Part shown: positions 25,821-40,100 of the stretch, in pieces
Layout: each line of letters starts with the position of its first letter
How positions within the stretch are numbered: position 1 is the stretch's first letter
Origin: Nemopilema nomurai
Taxonomy: Eukaryota > Cnidaria > Scyphozoa > Rhizostomeae > Rhizostomatidae
DNA: 64,000 nucleotides
Assembly: GCA_003864495.1 (NCBI GenBank)
Contig: ML133383.1
Coordinates: 6,060,880-6,124,879, forward strand
Reading direction: 5' to 3'
Program-made: the position numbers and the translations under genes
The notes under the pieces: model-generated
What the model was told of the DNA's origin: nothing
Seen by the model: the letters and a program-made list of their open reading frames with translations, nothing else
Database searches by the model: none

Positions 25821-28139
25821 CATTGTGCGCAGATGACATGTATAACATGCAATGCAGATGAAAAGCTCCGTCCTTTCATGTCAGCCATCTCTTAAGGAAT
25901 CCATTATTCGTTCGCTTGGCGTTAGTGCTAAGACCTTTGCCGTTGCCAGCGTATTTCTAGTGAACATTGATTATTCTTCTGCCTTTGATATCAACGCTAA
26001 ACGTTGAAGACATTATTTAATAGTATTTTCAAAGTTGTCCATAACAATTCAATGACGTAGAATCAAAAATCGAAAATCATAGTTGACAATGTTTGTCTTG
26101 GATAAAATTACAAATCGAGCATTAGTGTTGATAAAAATTTTTCATTTATTCTAGAAAATACGGCAGCTGAATAAGCAATAAAAGATGTATGGGAATAGTC
26201 GACATTTCAAAATGATGTAACTTTGAAGATGTTGACGAAGATTTACGTCATTGCATATTTCGACCAGAGATAAGCTGGGTTATTGGCTTGATAGATTGCA
26301 ACGACATCGTTCAGTTTTACTTTCTTGTAAATGTCACCTAGCCCTTTTATGTACTTAGAAAATTTTTAGAACATTTATGGTCATAGTCTTGAAAGGATAT
26401 TTTCAGATAGCAAAGGTACGGTGGGGCAGGATGTGTCGAACAAAAAGGGGTACCAGCTGGGGAATAGCAAAGAATATAGCCATAAATGGCTTGTTTAGTG
26501 CCCCCTTTTTACAAGCAGCTGCCCCTGCACCTCTTTAGTGTAGAGAAACCCACGTGCATTAACAATTAAGCCTAGAGCATAAAATGAAGCGTAAAATATT
26601 TTCTGTTTTGATTCAACGTAGACGAAACATACACAAATTGGATATAATGCAATTTTTACAATATTTAGTAATTAGTAATTTTACAATATTTGAATAGTTG
26701 TAGGGATTAAAATAACAGGGAAGTTAAAAAGTATTTATAGTACTACAACAATAATGTTTTGAATATATAGATTTATAAGCTATAGTTTTTTTAAACTTTA
26801 CGTTGGCTTGACTAACAATCGAAAGGGAATGGATTTCGCTTAAAGAATCTGAAGGAAAATGGTTTGTTTTCAAAATTAAGAGAACTATTTTTGTTTCCAA
26901 AATCGAGTGGGAAATATTTTGATTTACGAAATCGCAAGAACACTTTACACATCTATTGATCGATTATTAAATGTTTTTAACCTTTACAATTATTGGACAA
27001 TGTATGTGCCATGAAAATATTCTTACATATCGAGAAGCAGAGAAAGAGCTTACGTCTGCACGCTAGTGGTCACAAACAATTAATTAGTATATAGGATATA
27101 ATTGATTCAGTACAAAGCACAGAAATGCATTAAAGTGAAGGCAAAAACCAACCAGAAGGAGTCTACTTAAAACTGACTTTCTCGCTGAGTGGCAATATCA
27201 CAAAATAAAGCATACTGAACTTTGTTTTGGGAGACTTTGGAAGCTAAAAATTGATGGACATGTCATATTCAATTCTCTTTTTATTGAAATCCACAAACAA
27301 AATTTAGTGTAAAACCATTTGCTGAGATTATTTAACTAACATTTTTGATTGAGAGGAAAGTTTGGCTAAACTCTATACAAAGATTAATCTAAGTCTCTAA
27401 ACTCTTAAACAGAGCCAAATGGCCATAAATAATTCGTTAAATGCCTTACACAAAACGATCTCGAGTAATATAGAAAGAGAATTACAGAGTTGCTTCACGC
27501 CAAAAGACTGAACATTCAAACTCATAGATCAAAAACTATTATCTGTGTTTGGTGCTCTAATCTAATGAATACATACATAAAATTCTTAGTCAATACCAAT
27601 AACTAAAATCCGATTTCCCTCTTTTCAGTGAGAAGCTTAAAGACAAAACCCCTCCGAGATTCTCCTGAATTTAACACTTTGAGATTTCATCATCATATAA
27701 ATTTCCTTAAATAAGCCCACAAGACCCAATAAAATTTCAAAATCTATCATACTTGAAAAGCTCCAGTAGAGCGATATTAACATGGCAATAAAAATAAATA
27801 TATTATTCATATTCGATTAATCATAGCCAGAATTTTATTGAATGTGCAATGAGAATTGTCTCTTTTAAATCAAGCTGAAATGATGTCCTTCATAGCAGAC
27901 TGCTTTTCATAGAAATACAACGGCTTTCTTTGCTGGGCAGTGAAATGTTGAAGCTCACGTCTTGTCAGGCATCGACCGCTGTTGTTGTTTAGCCTTGCAT
28001 ACTGTAGACAGAATAAAACGTCTTTTGGCTCCACGCGGAATCTACTGTCGCTAAAATCTCTTGCTGGTCGCTACTAAGTGGGGCGTTGCCCCAACATAGA
28101 TATTCCGATGTCTAAAAACCCCAACACAGATATCCTGAG
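25821..28139. other. AT-rich intergenic stretch between convergent genes
   Basis: 3' flanks of the GT31 gene (plus) and RasGRP (minus). An AATAAA at 26177-26182 may end the GT31 transcript. Just beyond the RasGRP stop is a small hairpin (TGGGGC-GTT-GCCCCA, 28079-28093) followed by two similar CCCCAACAYAGATATYC segments. No gene seen. Confidence 0.5.
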
Positions 28140-31100
28140 CTAAACGTCAGTCTGCACAGTTGTGTTCAACAAATGCATCTGCTTCCATAACGTGTACGAA
28201 ACATTTTGCCTATAATCAGCAAGCCGCATTTTCAGTTCGTCGACTTCCATTTTGGCATCCAGGAGCTTCGATCGCAAATCTTCGTTTTCCTCCCTTAACT
28301 GTATTTGTTCCTACAATCATAAAGAGAAACACAAATCAACCTAGTGACGAAGAGAATACAAAGTGTTCAATATCAAGAAACAAATAATAAAAGATACACC
28401 AAGGCTATGATAAGAAAAATCCTTATATTAATCCCCACCACAACCAGTAGGCTTTCCACGAGAGTATCGCAGTGATGACGTCATAAAAATAAATCTGATT
28501 GTTCAGTTTTGGCAATATATCCCATATATAAAAAGCACTACAAAATACATCAAAATGCGAGAGGAAGCTGATTGTGCTACAAATAGGCTGAGATATAGCT
28601 ACGTAGCTAGAAATATGTCGCTCATATTATACCAAATCAGCAATAGTTGCAAAATAAAAAACATTGCACAGTGATAAAAGATGGAAACTCAACGCACCTT
28701 CTCAGAGGTATGTAGCCTGCTTTTTAATTGTTGTAAATCGTCGATTTCAATTGAGTTGACCTTCGTCAGCGAAATCGGAGAGTCGCCATTATAAAGTTGC
28801 GAGTCTGTGGAGCCGCCAAATGACTGCTCCATAAACTTAAGCTTCTTCTTCAATGCCTTCGACTTCGGTATCTTCACTACAATGAATTAAAATCAATTCA
28901 TTTCACAAGAATACAAAGCAGCCAAAATTGACACCAAAAGTCACAATAATAGATGATCATACTTACTCAGGCTGCCAAGGATAGGGACAGAAATTAATTA
29001 TGAAACGTCACTGCTTTTAACAATACAACGTTAAAATCAAATGATCAAGCAAAGACGTCTCGATTGTCCAACGAGCTTAGGAATATGCTCCTTCAAATCA
29101 AAACTTAACGAGTTTCCAGTAGTTTTGTCAGGGATGACTAAAAATGACGTCACCGAAAGTTTGTGAAAGCTGGTTTGTCTGGCCAACGCGGAAGTGGCCT
29201 GGGCGGTTCGCTCTAATCCACTGACTCATACGAGGGAAGACCAAATAAAGCTAATAGTCCATTTCGTGTGAACTGCGAATCAATCTGCATTCATTTGGGG
29301 GTGTAACACACCCATCCACCTGTAATTTCTCGCCTCAACACTATATTGAATCTCTTTTCTTCATTGAGCATCCCGGAAACAAAAAGTCAACCAAATTATC
29401 CCACCTAGGTCGCAGGAATTATCCCACCCTATTGGAATGTAATTCACAAACGCGAAAAGCAAAAATGACTTCTGAAATTAAATTTTTATTATGGTCCGGT
29501 TTTTGGTTATGGGCTACAATTGTTGAAAACAAACACAGTAATACCGTTACACTAAGGGTTGGCAGCGTACGCACAACTTGTGCCTCTTACAATAACAAGA
29601 GGCAGCGGGTCATACCTAAAGCATACCTGGTATCCTGGATTGCACGTAGGTTGCTTCCATTTCGGTTAAAAGGGCGAACAAAAAGCACCTTTAAGATATC
29701 ACCAGTCAATACATCCATTGAGCATCAACAGGACAAAGTCAGGTGCAAATATCCTGACTTACGTGACTTCTAATAAGCACGACAATTCCTACCATGTTGA
29801 CACCAAAGACAAAGGTTCTTGTTTCAACAATACGCCTACCTTTGGTGTGATTTCTCTGGCGACATTCCTTTACAACATGATCCTTGCAATCTTTGTGACA
29901 GGTTATCTGGCATTCTGCATAAAAAATGTCAACAGTACTTGTTTTGTAGAGGGACTTTATTTTCACGCAGAGAAGTTATCCAAGGAATTTGACCACAGAA
30001 AACATGGACAACACTATAGGGACCGTTCTTAGGTATAATGTAGTAAAACCCATTTTACTCCTTTTACCCCGACATTAATTTACCCTTTCGTCAACTGAAC
30101 TGCTGATTCCGTCGGATTAATCAATGGCTAACTTTATAATTTAAACAGACATTTTCAAAGACTCTCAATAGAGACCACCGTTCCAATAGAACAGGGCGAA
30201 AAGAAAAAAATTAACCATACCTATGGAGTTTAACTTTTAAAATTACGAAAGTATAAAGCACAATCAAAGTCACCAAAAGCCTTAAGCTTTAGAATGTCAA
30301 AAAGGACAACCCCGTGAACCGCAAAAGTCACTCAATCAAAACGGAAAGGGGTATCTGTATCATCTACCCCTGTGCCCTGGGTACCAGGCCCATTACATAT
30401 TAAATGAAATAAAATATATAGTAAATTTTACACATAGTAAGTCTGGTACCCAAGGTACTACCCCTGGATCCTGACCTCTACGGATCTAAATGTATCCAAT
30501 ACAAAAGACGTGTCCATAAGAAAGTCTGCTTATCCTTATCCGATGACTTGATACTATAGTTTGGATAACATGTTCATCAAGCGAATTCATGCATTGGCTT
30601 ATAATGTTGGTTGGAACAACGAAGATGACAAAAACTCGAACAAGTATCCATAGCAACCAACTGTGAAGCTTGGATCATTCTAGGATTTAACACTTTAAAG
30701 TCATATTGCATAACCAAAACGGGAAAGTATTGATTCGAATAAAGTACCTTTGCACTTGTACGCTGATTTTCCCAAACCCCAGAGCTAGAAGGTATCGATA
30801 TGAAAGTAAAAGTTTGTGTTGTAAATGAACATTGATTAATGTTAGTACCCTGTAATCTTACTTAGCTATCTGGACCTTCAATCTTAGTTACCGCAACGTC
30901 TGAAATTACGATACTAGTTATAGCAACAATTTTACTGCAAACTCGACATAGCAAAACACTTCTAAGGGAAAATCATGCTTGAGCGTGGTAGCCTTGATTC
31001 CAAGACATGAAGCGAGAATGCACCGTGTAAAGTCTCCGAGTCTAACCTTACATTAATTAGGTCACTGCAAGCCACTTATTTGGACAAGGTCCCGTTATAC

Positions 31101-34100
31101 ACAAAACAAACATGCATCATCTAATTCTTTCAAAATGCGTGCATTGAGTTCACTGTACACCCTTCACCGTACAAGTATACTATTCACCTCTAACCAATGA
31201 TGCATTTGGATAAATTGACATAAAGAAGTTGCAACTTTCTGAATACAATAAATTCCACAGCGAACAATATACGCTTTTTAAAAAAACGTAGCCTGTTCTC
31301 ACAGGACCAGACTTACATAGCCAGTGCAATATTCGCATAACACGGGGGTGATGATGGTTATCTCCTGGAAGCAATGCACGAAATCCCTTGTCATCTTGTG
31401 TGAATTCACGTTCATGAAGTAGTTTCGCATCTCTTCACGACTAATACTGTCATCACTGAAACAAAGTTGGAAATTGCTCACGACTTAAAATTGCTCACGA
31501 CTTCGCATAAAGGGTCAGACTACACCACATTCTTTCCCTGCAAAAACACTCAAAACCAGGATCAGGCACACACACGGAAAGTCTTTAATCAAAACAAAGG
31601 AGCTGCCATTCCTACAATAAACTTTTAGTACGGGGGTTTTGATACTGTATAGATACTAACTAATATTTCAAAGCTGGAACCCTCTTTGTACTTCTCGTAT
31701 CCGACATCGAAACATCGAAGATACAAAAACGTCTTGATAATCTCGTTTTGGGTTTTGCATAGCCTCTCTTTACAAAACTTTCGCATCTACCATGGCATTG
31801 TAAATCATTAATTGCAATGTCCCTTAAAACAAGTTTCTACGTACTGAAGCCTCAAGTCCAGGCACTTTCAGCCTTAGAAGCTCTAATCTTTAAAATTACA
31901 GTAGTAAATCGTGGATTAAAGTTTGTTTTTCACTTCCTTGCAAAATCACAGTGCAATAAAGAATTTACCAGTTTGTATCCAACATCTCAAAGTCATCGAT
32001 AAATGGAAAATTCGTCGCTATACTTCGAAATTCTTCTTGATTGATGGTTCCATCCCTGTCTTTATCGTATATTTTAAAAACAGCCTACAAATGGAAACAA
32101 AGAGATAAATATTGGTTATTTGCTGTCAAGCAACACTATCGAAAGTGAATGGAGCAGATGGGTAAAATGCGGACCAACCAAACGGATTGAGAGTCTTGGA
32201 CACCGAAGGTTGAGTCACAGAATAGAAATTTCTATTCTGTGGTTGAGTAATCCGAACATGGCCAGCTCCTTGTGACGATGTGATATTTTTTTATGAAAAA
32301 CATTGATTGACGAACTTGATTATAAAAGAACCTTTTAAATCACTAACTAGAGAGATTTTACTGATAATTCAAGGACAGGGTTCGTTTGAGATTAGACATT
32401 CTTTGTAGCGATGACAAAAACACTCCAACTGGCAAAAATCTAGTTTAGCGTTTGGAAGTGAGTGAGACTTTAGAGACCCTTTTGATTGATGTTCAACGAT
32501 GTTACAAGCTAAAAAGGGAACGTCCTCTCTAATTGTTGTGAAGTCAATATATTTTGCAGGCCACGCCATCGTGGGGGATTCCTACTCGTCCCAGTCTTCT
32601 TACGTTATATATATTCACGCCCTATATTGTAAGGTCAAGTTGTTCTGAAGTAGTGAAGTTACGCTACAAATTTATGATGGGCTAACAAGTTACGTTTACG
32701 TTATAGTTGTATAGAGTCACGTTTTGTATATATATAAAGATAAAATCAACGATATGGAGTTTTATTCACGTCTACGCTCTACCGAACCTACGTTCAAAAC
32801 ACTAATGGTTAAAAGCATTTGTTAGCTCCCACTGTCTCCTCCTCTCCCTAATTATCAGCCCCCGCTTTCCCTTCAAGTCTCCAAATTGTTCTAAATAAAT
32901 ACTACCCACAATCGCATAGAAGGAGACTCACATCGACCATTCGGTCCACATAACGCTCCACTGTCTCTCTGTCCGGGGTCGCGTTTACACCAGCCGCCCA
33001 GTCAGCAAAGACTTGTTTAGGACCATCTCTCTTTAGGGTTTGGTACTGAAATCACACAAAAATCACGGAGATTTAATGATGGCCTCCTATAATGCGAAAA
33101 CAAGGTCAACTGCAGAATGTCAGAGTGAGGTTCTCCAAGCAAGTCGGTATGGGTCGTGGGAACACGTCGCTTCAGGGTACCCCTGAAACTCTGCTCGAAT
33201 CGTGGGAGGACACACTTTCTTTTGTTAAACGATTCCGCAGGATTTTGATCTATTGATTTAATGAAATCTAAAACCTTAAGTAGCCTGTACCCAACAACTA
33301 AACCAGGATTGGGAAACAAAGAGACTAATGTCAGTTTAATTTAACTAGGATAATCAATGAGATTACAGCTCCTGCAAAATCAGTTTCGTAAATCACGATT
33401 CAACTTCTCGATCCAACTAAATATCAGCATTCAAGATTCAATGAGAGCATCTTCATTTGCTCTGCAGAAGCCTGGGTGGGCAACCAAATCTTTTATTTTA
33501 TATTATGTCTGCAGCAGTGCAACAAATATAACAAATTATGTTTTCGCGTTGAAAGTTGTTGATTTGAAGATTCCCAGTAGATCCAAACTCCTTTTCATTG
33601 CGCAACGAGATCCTTACCTGCCCTGACTTGAATTACAACTATCAACAAAAAACCAAAGATACGAAGAACAATTAGGCAAGAAAAATATTACAAGAAACCA
33701 TAATGCAGAAAAATGGCTCAACTCACACCTATGGTTTCAGATCTAGGTTCACGGGCTAAGGAGAGTTCATAAAGCTCCTCTTCGCTGTATCTTGGTTGGA
33801 GCGAAACCTAGGATTAATCACATTAGTGAAATTGTCAGTTTAACATATTCAGTATCTTTCCTATATTGTAGCATACCTTAATAAGTGTTGACCCTGAGAA
33901 TGTACACAAGATACCGCAGAGAAAAGGAGAGTGCGAAGAATGCCTCGAAAAAACAAATTCCGGGTCAGAGTAGTACGTTTCTAAGCGCAAACGAAAGCTT
34001 TTATTTTCTTAAATGGCACGCATGAGATTTGGCTACTAAACTTCTTGCCTCACATGTGCGGTGGGATATTTGTGAGCATTTCCCCAATTCTTTACATTAA

Positions 34101-37100
34101 TGAATTTTTTGTCACTTGCGCCAATATCTTGGGACGTTGGCGAAACGGGTCACCTTGGGGGCTGTGGAGAGTTAATCTCAAGTGCTGAAAAGTATGGGGC
34201 ACGTGCCCCCTCCCCGCTTCCATGTCCATGTCTTCTGGTTTACAAGTTCTAAACCACTGAAGACCCAATGTTGCACCGATAAAGATTATCGGGCAAAGCA
34301 TTTGGCAGCTTTTGTTTCACTATTGCTTTGTTGAGAGGGTCGTTTGTTGCAAACGCATTCTCTGATGTGTACTTCTCTGTCGCCGCGGAATCAATCACAA
34401 TTTGACCTATATTGTTTTCTTTAGGATTGGTGGTTTACTTAGAAGAAGATAATGTTCAATATAAAATTCAGGATAGATAAGCAAGGAAATGTCGTGCCTA
34501 GAGCGGTTTTAAAATGGTATGGGCCAAACAGCTGTAAGTGGGGAATGATATTTAGCGTAAATGAGAAAAGAAGGAAATACTAGGGTATTAATGCTTGGCA
34601 AAAAATTACGTAGGGAAAATTATCTCGTCTGCGCCTAGCATAGAGAAGACGAAGGTGACGAGTGAAGAGCAAAAGTGACGTAAGGAACAAACCCTTAGCA
34701 TGTTAACCAAGTCTTGTTTTGGGACAATTTCGGGCTTGGACTTGGCCAGATTCGTGATTTGCTCCATTAGCTTTGCTAACTGTACCATCTTTTTGTAATT
34801 ACATAAAGGCCTCTTCCGATCTTCGACGAAGTCATTTACAGCGGTGTCCAAACTTATGAGGTCCTTCATTAAAACGCCTGCAACCAAAAAGTACCCAGTA
34901 CATCTCGGAACAATAGACACGTTTAGGGTTACATACACAAACTAGTTTTGCCATGGCCACCTCAAGCCATAATGTCAGGCCCCGACAAAAGGTACGACTA
35001 TTCTAGGTGGAAACTTTGCAGCTAATGAGCTAAGTAGGCCAGGGGGCCAATAGGCTAAAGACCTGAGACATAGAGGACTAGGGGCATCGAGTCTGATAGA
35101 TGGGGGGCAAGCAGCTGGGCACTTGGGTATGGTTGAAAAAGGTTTCATCCTGTTTAGTAAGGGAAGGCAAAAAGTTAGCTTTACATAAACCGTTTGTGAT
35201 CATATGCTTAATTTATGGATTTTGGTAAATTGTTGTAATCAATTATCACGTAAATGAAGCACTTGAAGGAAATATGGAAGAACAGATGGGACAAAAATGG
35301 TACAAAACTTAACATTCTTACCTCTGTTTATGTTAACGTCGAACATGAAAAAGAAAACAAAAACTAATGAGCATTAATGAGAATAAAAAATAAAAAATAA
35401 CAAAATGAAGAAAATCAAACAAGATTGTTAGGATTCACACCGCTGTAATCAATGGTGCAAGGATAGGCAATATGATGTGTTGTCGAACAATGAAAAACCA
35501 CGATGGATTTGGACGCGTTTCAACGCACAGAACACAACAATCAATCATACTCTGGGATGGAGGGCCCAGATCATAAAACAGTATTAATAGCTTCAGCTAT
35601 CTCAGATTGTTTCAGTACCACGAGAAGACGGTTCAGAATCACAATACAAAAGCCAGGTGTCAAACAAATGTTGCAGAAGGCGCTAACATATCAATCGAAA
35701 CTAAGGTATGACTAATGTATGACTCAGGAATGGCAAGCAATATCGATGCTGTCCCATCATGGCGGTAGCCGGCATTTTTATCAATCCAAACAGACTCAAG
35801 TGAGTTGAGAAAAGCCTCTGTCCATGTACACTTAGAGAGCTTTTAATAATCGAAAACAAAGATGACATTACAAGGCTTACAATATGGGTAGATAACTGCC
35901 ACCCAGTTTCGAAACTTCGCAGCGGTAGTTGCTGTAGTTGTTATCAGATGAAAGCAGCTCAAGCATCTCTTTCAGAAACTAGGACAAAATCATTCGTCAA
36001 AGTTAGCACTGCGAGGGTTATCACATGAAGAAAAATAGGATATAAAATACGGTGGCTTATTATATACATACTTGTTTGCTTGCAAAGAAAAAGAAAGTTG
36101 CTTTCAAAGAAATAGAAAGAATCAAGAAAAATTAGTAAATTAGTGCACAACACACCCAAAGCTGGAAAATGACAATCTTTTACTAATCGAATGTTCTTTA
36201 GAAAGTAAAACGTGACATGAACTCGATATAATGTCAAATTTACTATAACCCATCTACTTTTACCAACATGCAATCCACGAAGCGATACTTCAGTATCAAA
36301 ATCCAGTAAGACAACCATAAACTTTTCTACGTTCATATCCTTGTCTTTAAAAAGCTGCAAGTAATTCTAACGGTCTTGGATTGGGCTAGGCCGACAATAA
36401 CTCTTTAGGCTCAATGTATCAAATATTAGCAGACAAATGCAACAATGCAATACCAGCTTATCTTCATTCGACAAGAATTCTCTCGTCTTGTGCATTCGAT
36501 TTAAAATGCTATTGGACAGGCCACCTATAACTGCCATTAAACTGTTATAATTGCCAAGGTCCTTCAGCTCCTAAAAAGATTAAACAACATTTACAGGGTA
36601 ACTGAAATTCTGTTTGTCTCAAAAAGCATCCAGACAAAGGCAGCTTTACGACGACCGAGAATCTGGACGCAACTCACATAGAACAAAAGTCAAAATATGC
36701 TGGAAAATCTTTAGTAATGAGCAGCACATCTGCAAAGGTCACAAATTGAAATCTTTTGATTGAAATGAACAATGTAAGCATAAATTAAACATTCGATAAC
36801 TTAAACGAATTATCAATTCTAACTTGAGTTTTAAAACATCACCGTCCCGCCTTTCTCATTAATTTTTGTTTCACTTCAGTCACAAAGTGTGCCATAGCTA
36901 TCCTAACGATATAATGAGATCTGAATAATGGTGCGAGCAATTCGCTTTCAAGCAAAAGAGACAAAAACAACCAGCAAACAAATTGTTTTTAGGCGTTGTT
37001 CAGTAATAAAGACATTCGGTGAAGATCCTCAAGTCATATTCTAGTGTACATGAAACTAACGATAACCACGTGCATACCTTACAAATTTGAATGAACTTTT

Positions 37101-40100
37101 TGAACTTCTTTGCCCTTCCAGAAGTCGTTTCGCTTTGCAGCACCATGGCGACAACCCATTTCGAGATGTTGTTGAACATTGCGATTTGCTTCTGCAAGTT
37201 CGGTGCCGCGTTGGCCTTTCCATCTTTTGTGTAATTCCTCCATTCCACGAACTAAAAATAATTCATTGTTTATTTCACGAATAATTTGCACCAGGTAAAT
37301 TGTGAAAGCTGCATCAAGAAAAAGGAAGCTCCCAGGTGTTTCTTAATGGGATAGCTTGCCTCGGTTGATCTCTTTGAATAGCTGTAAACAAAAATGCTAT
37401 TAATGCGACCAGGTGGAACGGTTTCGAACAAAAAATTCCACCAAAAGAAATGAAAATTACAAATGCCCTAGCCAAAGAGTCACAACAGATTACTTTCCTA
37501 ACCTGGCTCATGGAAATAGGTTACACAAGATGGAATACTGTTTTTGTACCGAAAAATTCTGTGAATAGAAAGCATAGCATAGTGCCTCTCACTATCATAT
37601 GGTATAGGCTGATGAATATCACATTTCGACAATTTTTACAGAATAGGAAAACTTCATCTTCAAAGACTAATACAATTTTGTAGCAAATAGTATGACGTCA
37701 ACAAAAAGGGGTGTTCTTGAAAGAGATGTTCTGAGAAAATGGTCTGTCTCATTCCCTCTGGTCGCTTGTTCGTATTTTAACTGTGTTATTGGATCTGGGG
37801 CATGGCTAACTCTATCGATGTTAAATGGGGCATGGCTAACTCTATCGATGCAAGTGGGAACATTGCTGCCCACCTGAATCTTGCTTATTCCATTCCAGTC
37901 GAGGTACGTGATGTTCGCGGCGAAGTCTCTGCAGCTGATGTGGTTAAAGTTGAGGCTGTCATGCGTTTTTACGTCGAGTTTGAATTTCTGACTTCTTTTA
38001 GTGACATTCCTGCGAAGAAAAATTCATCAGGCTAACTTTCGAAATTCTGGCTAGAAATTCAACAAAAGAAAAACTTTAATGTTTACCGGCTTGTTGTTAT
38101 CACAAAGCCCACAAGCTGGACTTTCATAAAAATGGACAACGCACGTTGTTCGTGGTTGGAGTAGAAGACAAAATAACAGACCACATGCTCGTAAAAATAA
38201 TACAATTATTATTATTACTTTATTAGAACACCTCGTCAAAAGAAGAACAATTCACGTAGACCGGTTTGCGAGTAAAAACCTTCAAGGAATAGCCCTTTAT
38301 GGAAAATTGCACACATTACGCTAACCTCTGATAAAATAACTTCTAGAGACTTGTTTTTAGCCTACTTTCTGCATGCCCTTTCCAAAACCACACAGCTATT
38401 CGATTTTTCGGTTGCAACATATCTTGTTCCAAATAGCTTTTGTGGCAATCGAATGTCTTACCACTTCTCCAAATCCAAAAGATGCGCAGCCTTGTTTCCA
38501 ATATCAAGCTGGACCTCGTTTTGAAACTCAAGCAACTGCATTCGAACGTCTTGCGCAGACTTGAAATCGCACCCGTAGTTGTTGATCCAATAACTGTGAA
38601 GAAAGACCTCGGACATATTTATTTCAAAAACGTAAGAATCTGAAACATATTGCAATAGTATCACAAATTTAAAAATGCATCTAACGTGTCTAGCTTCAAA
38701 TGCATCCCCAACGAAAATTTGGTTGTCCGTTCATAAACTTGCAGCTAAAGTTCATAGTAAATCTCTTAAACAGAAAAGTAAATACAAATTTTCTTCACTA
38801 ATTTTCCCTGCACTCACGTTTGCAGCAATGCCAAGGAACATATGAACAGGAAGCAAATTGTACAACTATATACAAGCGTTCGTAGCTCTCTAAATGCAAT
38901 CACACCTATTCAAATCTGCCTTAACGAACGCTTGCGTATGGCTTAATGATAACGCACGCTTTATTCCTGCCTGTTTTCAGAGACGGCTTTGCAACAGCCA
39001 AGTCTGATTGATGCACTGATGCATCAAGGTCGCGAGACAACAAGTTGAGAGATCAACAGTGTAATACAGAAACGGGCCTGGAAAAAGCAAGATTAATAGG
39101 AACGGGCCTGGAAAAAGCAAGATTAATAGGAACGGGCCTGGAAAAAGCAAGATTAATAGGAACGGGCCTGGAAAAAGCAAGATTAATAGGAACGGGCCTG
39201 GAAAAAGCAAGATTAATAGGAACGGGCCTGGAAAAAGCAAGATTAATAGGAACGGGCCTGGAAAAAGCAAGATTAATAGGAACAAAACCAGTTTAGGTTG
39301 CTAAACCAGGTGCGTATTTGACGTTAATTTTGAGAGAAGGCTTTCGAAACATCACAGAAACTAATTGAATGAAGCATGTCAATACACGTCCCGGCAGCAG
39401 TCGGAACTAAGTTTCTAATCAAATGAATACTTCATGAAAAGATCCTTGCTATTCATCCAATCTTGGATTTTGCTAAGAGGCTCTTAACTCGATTCTCTGA
39501 AAGAGCTTGACGCTATGGAAATTAAGACACCAGCCTTGACCTGAGGCTCTGCTTCCCTGTGTACGGATTGTCGTTGACAGTTATAGCAAGAAACAATTCA
39601 TTTGCCATGGGAAGAAGACAAAGGCGGCCTAAGTCATGGCAGATGTGTATATCAACTCTGCAATTACCCTGCACCCTTAAAACGGCTGGCGGTGAAATTA
39701 AGAAATTCCACGGCTTTTACTTGAAGACGATAGGCAAAGGGCAAAAGACTATCCAAGCAATGGGCAAAAGGGCAAGAGGCTACCCATGCAGTATTACCAC
39801 AAATTGAATTAGATAAAACGTCAAGCTAACACTCCTCCCAAGCCATAAGATGGCTCAACAACTGTAACCAGAAGAGCGAATCGATGTCGATGTGCCGATC
39901 ACATCAGCAGATAAGATAGTATCAATTGCCTGGCCTCGTACTGATTCACCTCAAAATGGTAGAATATGGCACGCAAGAGAGACTAGGTGCAAACCCATTT
40001 TAAATACACTTAGGGTTTAAGAGCGCATACAAAAGTGCATTCTTACATACACATGCACTTTTAAGTAGAACCTATCAACTTTCTACATACATTAAGCTTC

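Noticed and set aside
29432..29773. 113-residue plus-strand frame
   Set aside because: Falls between two firm RasGRP exons on the other strand, has no recognisable domain and no splice or promoter support.
30378..30457. Inverted copies of TGGGTACCAG about 55 bp apart in a RasGRP intron
   Set aside because: Short and partly self-complementary (contains GGTACC); no target duplication, so not called as an element.
37314..37400. Possible extra RasGRP exon (LFKEINRGKLS) with a good 3' splice site
   Set aside because: No GT donor before an in-frame stop; flanking exons already join in phase without it.
39045..39296. Open frames with 10-residue repeats on both strands (GTGLEKARLI / FPGPFLLILL)
   Set aside because: By-product of a 30-bp tandem repeat whose unit length is divisible by three; no gene context.
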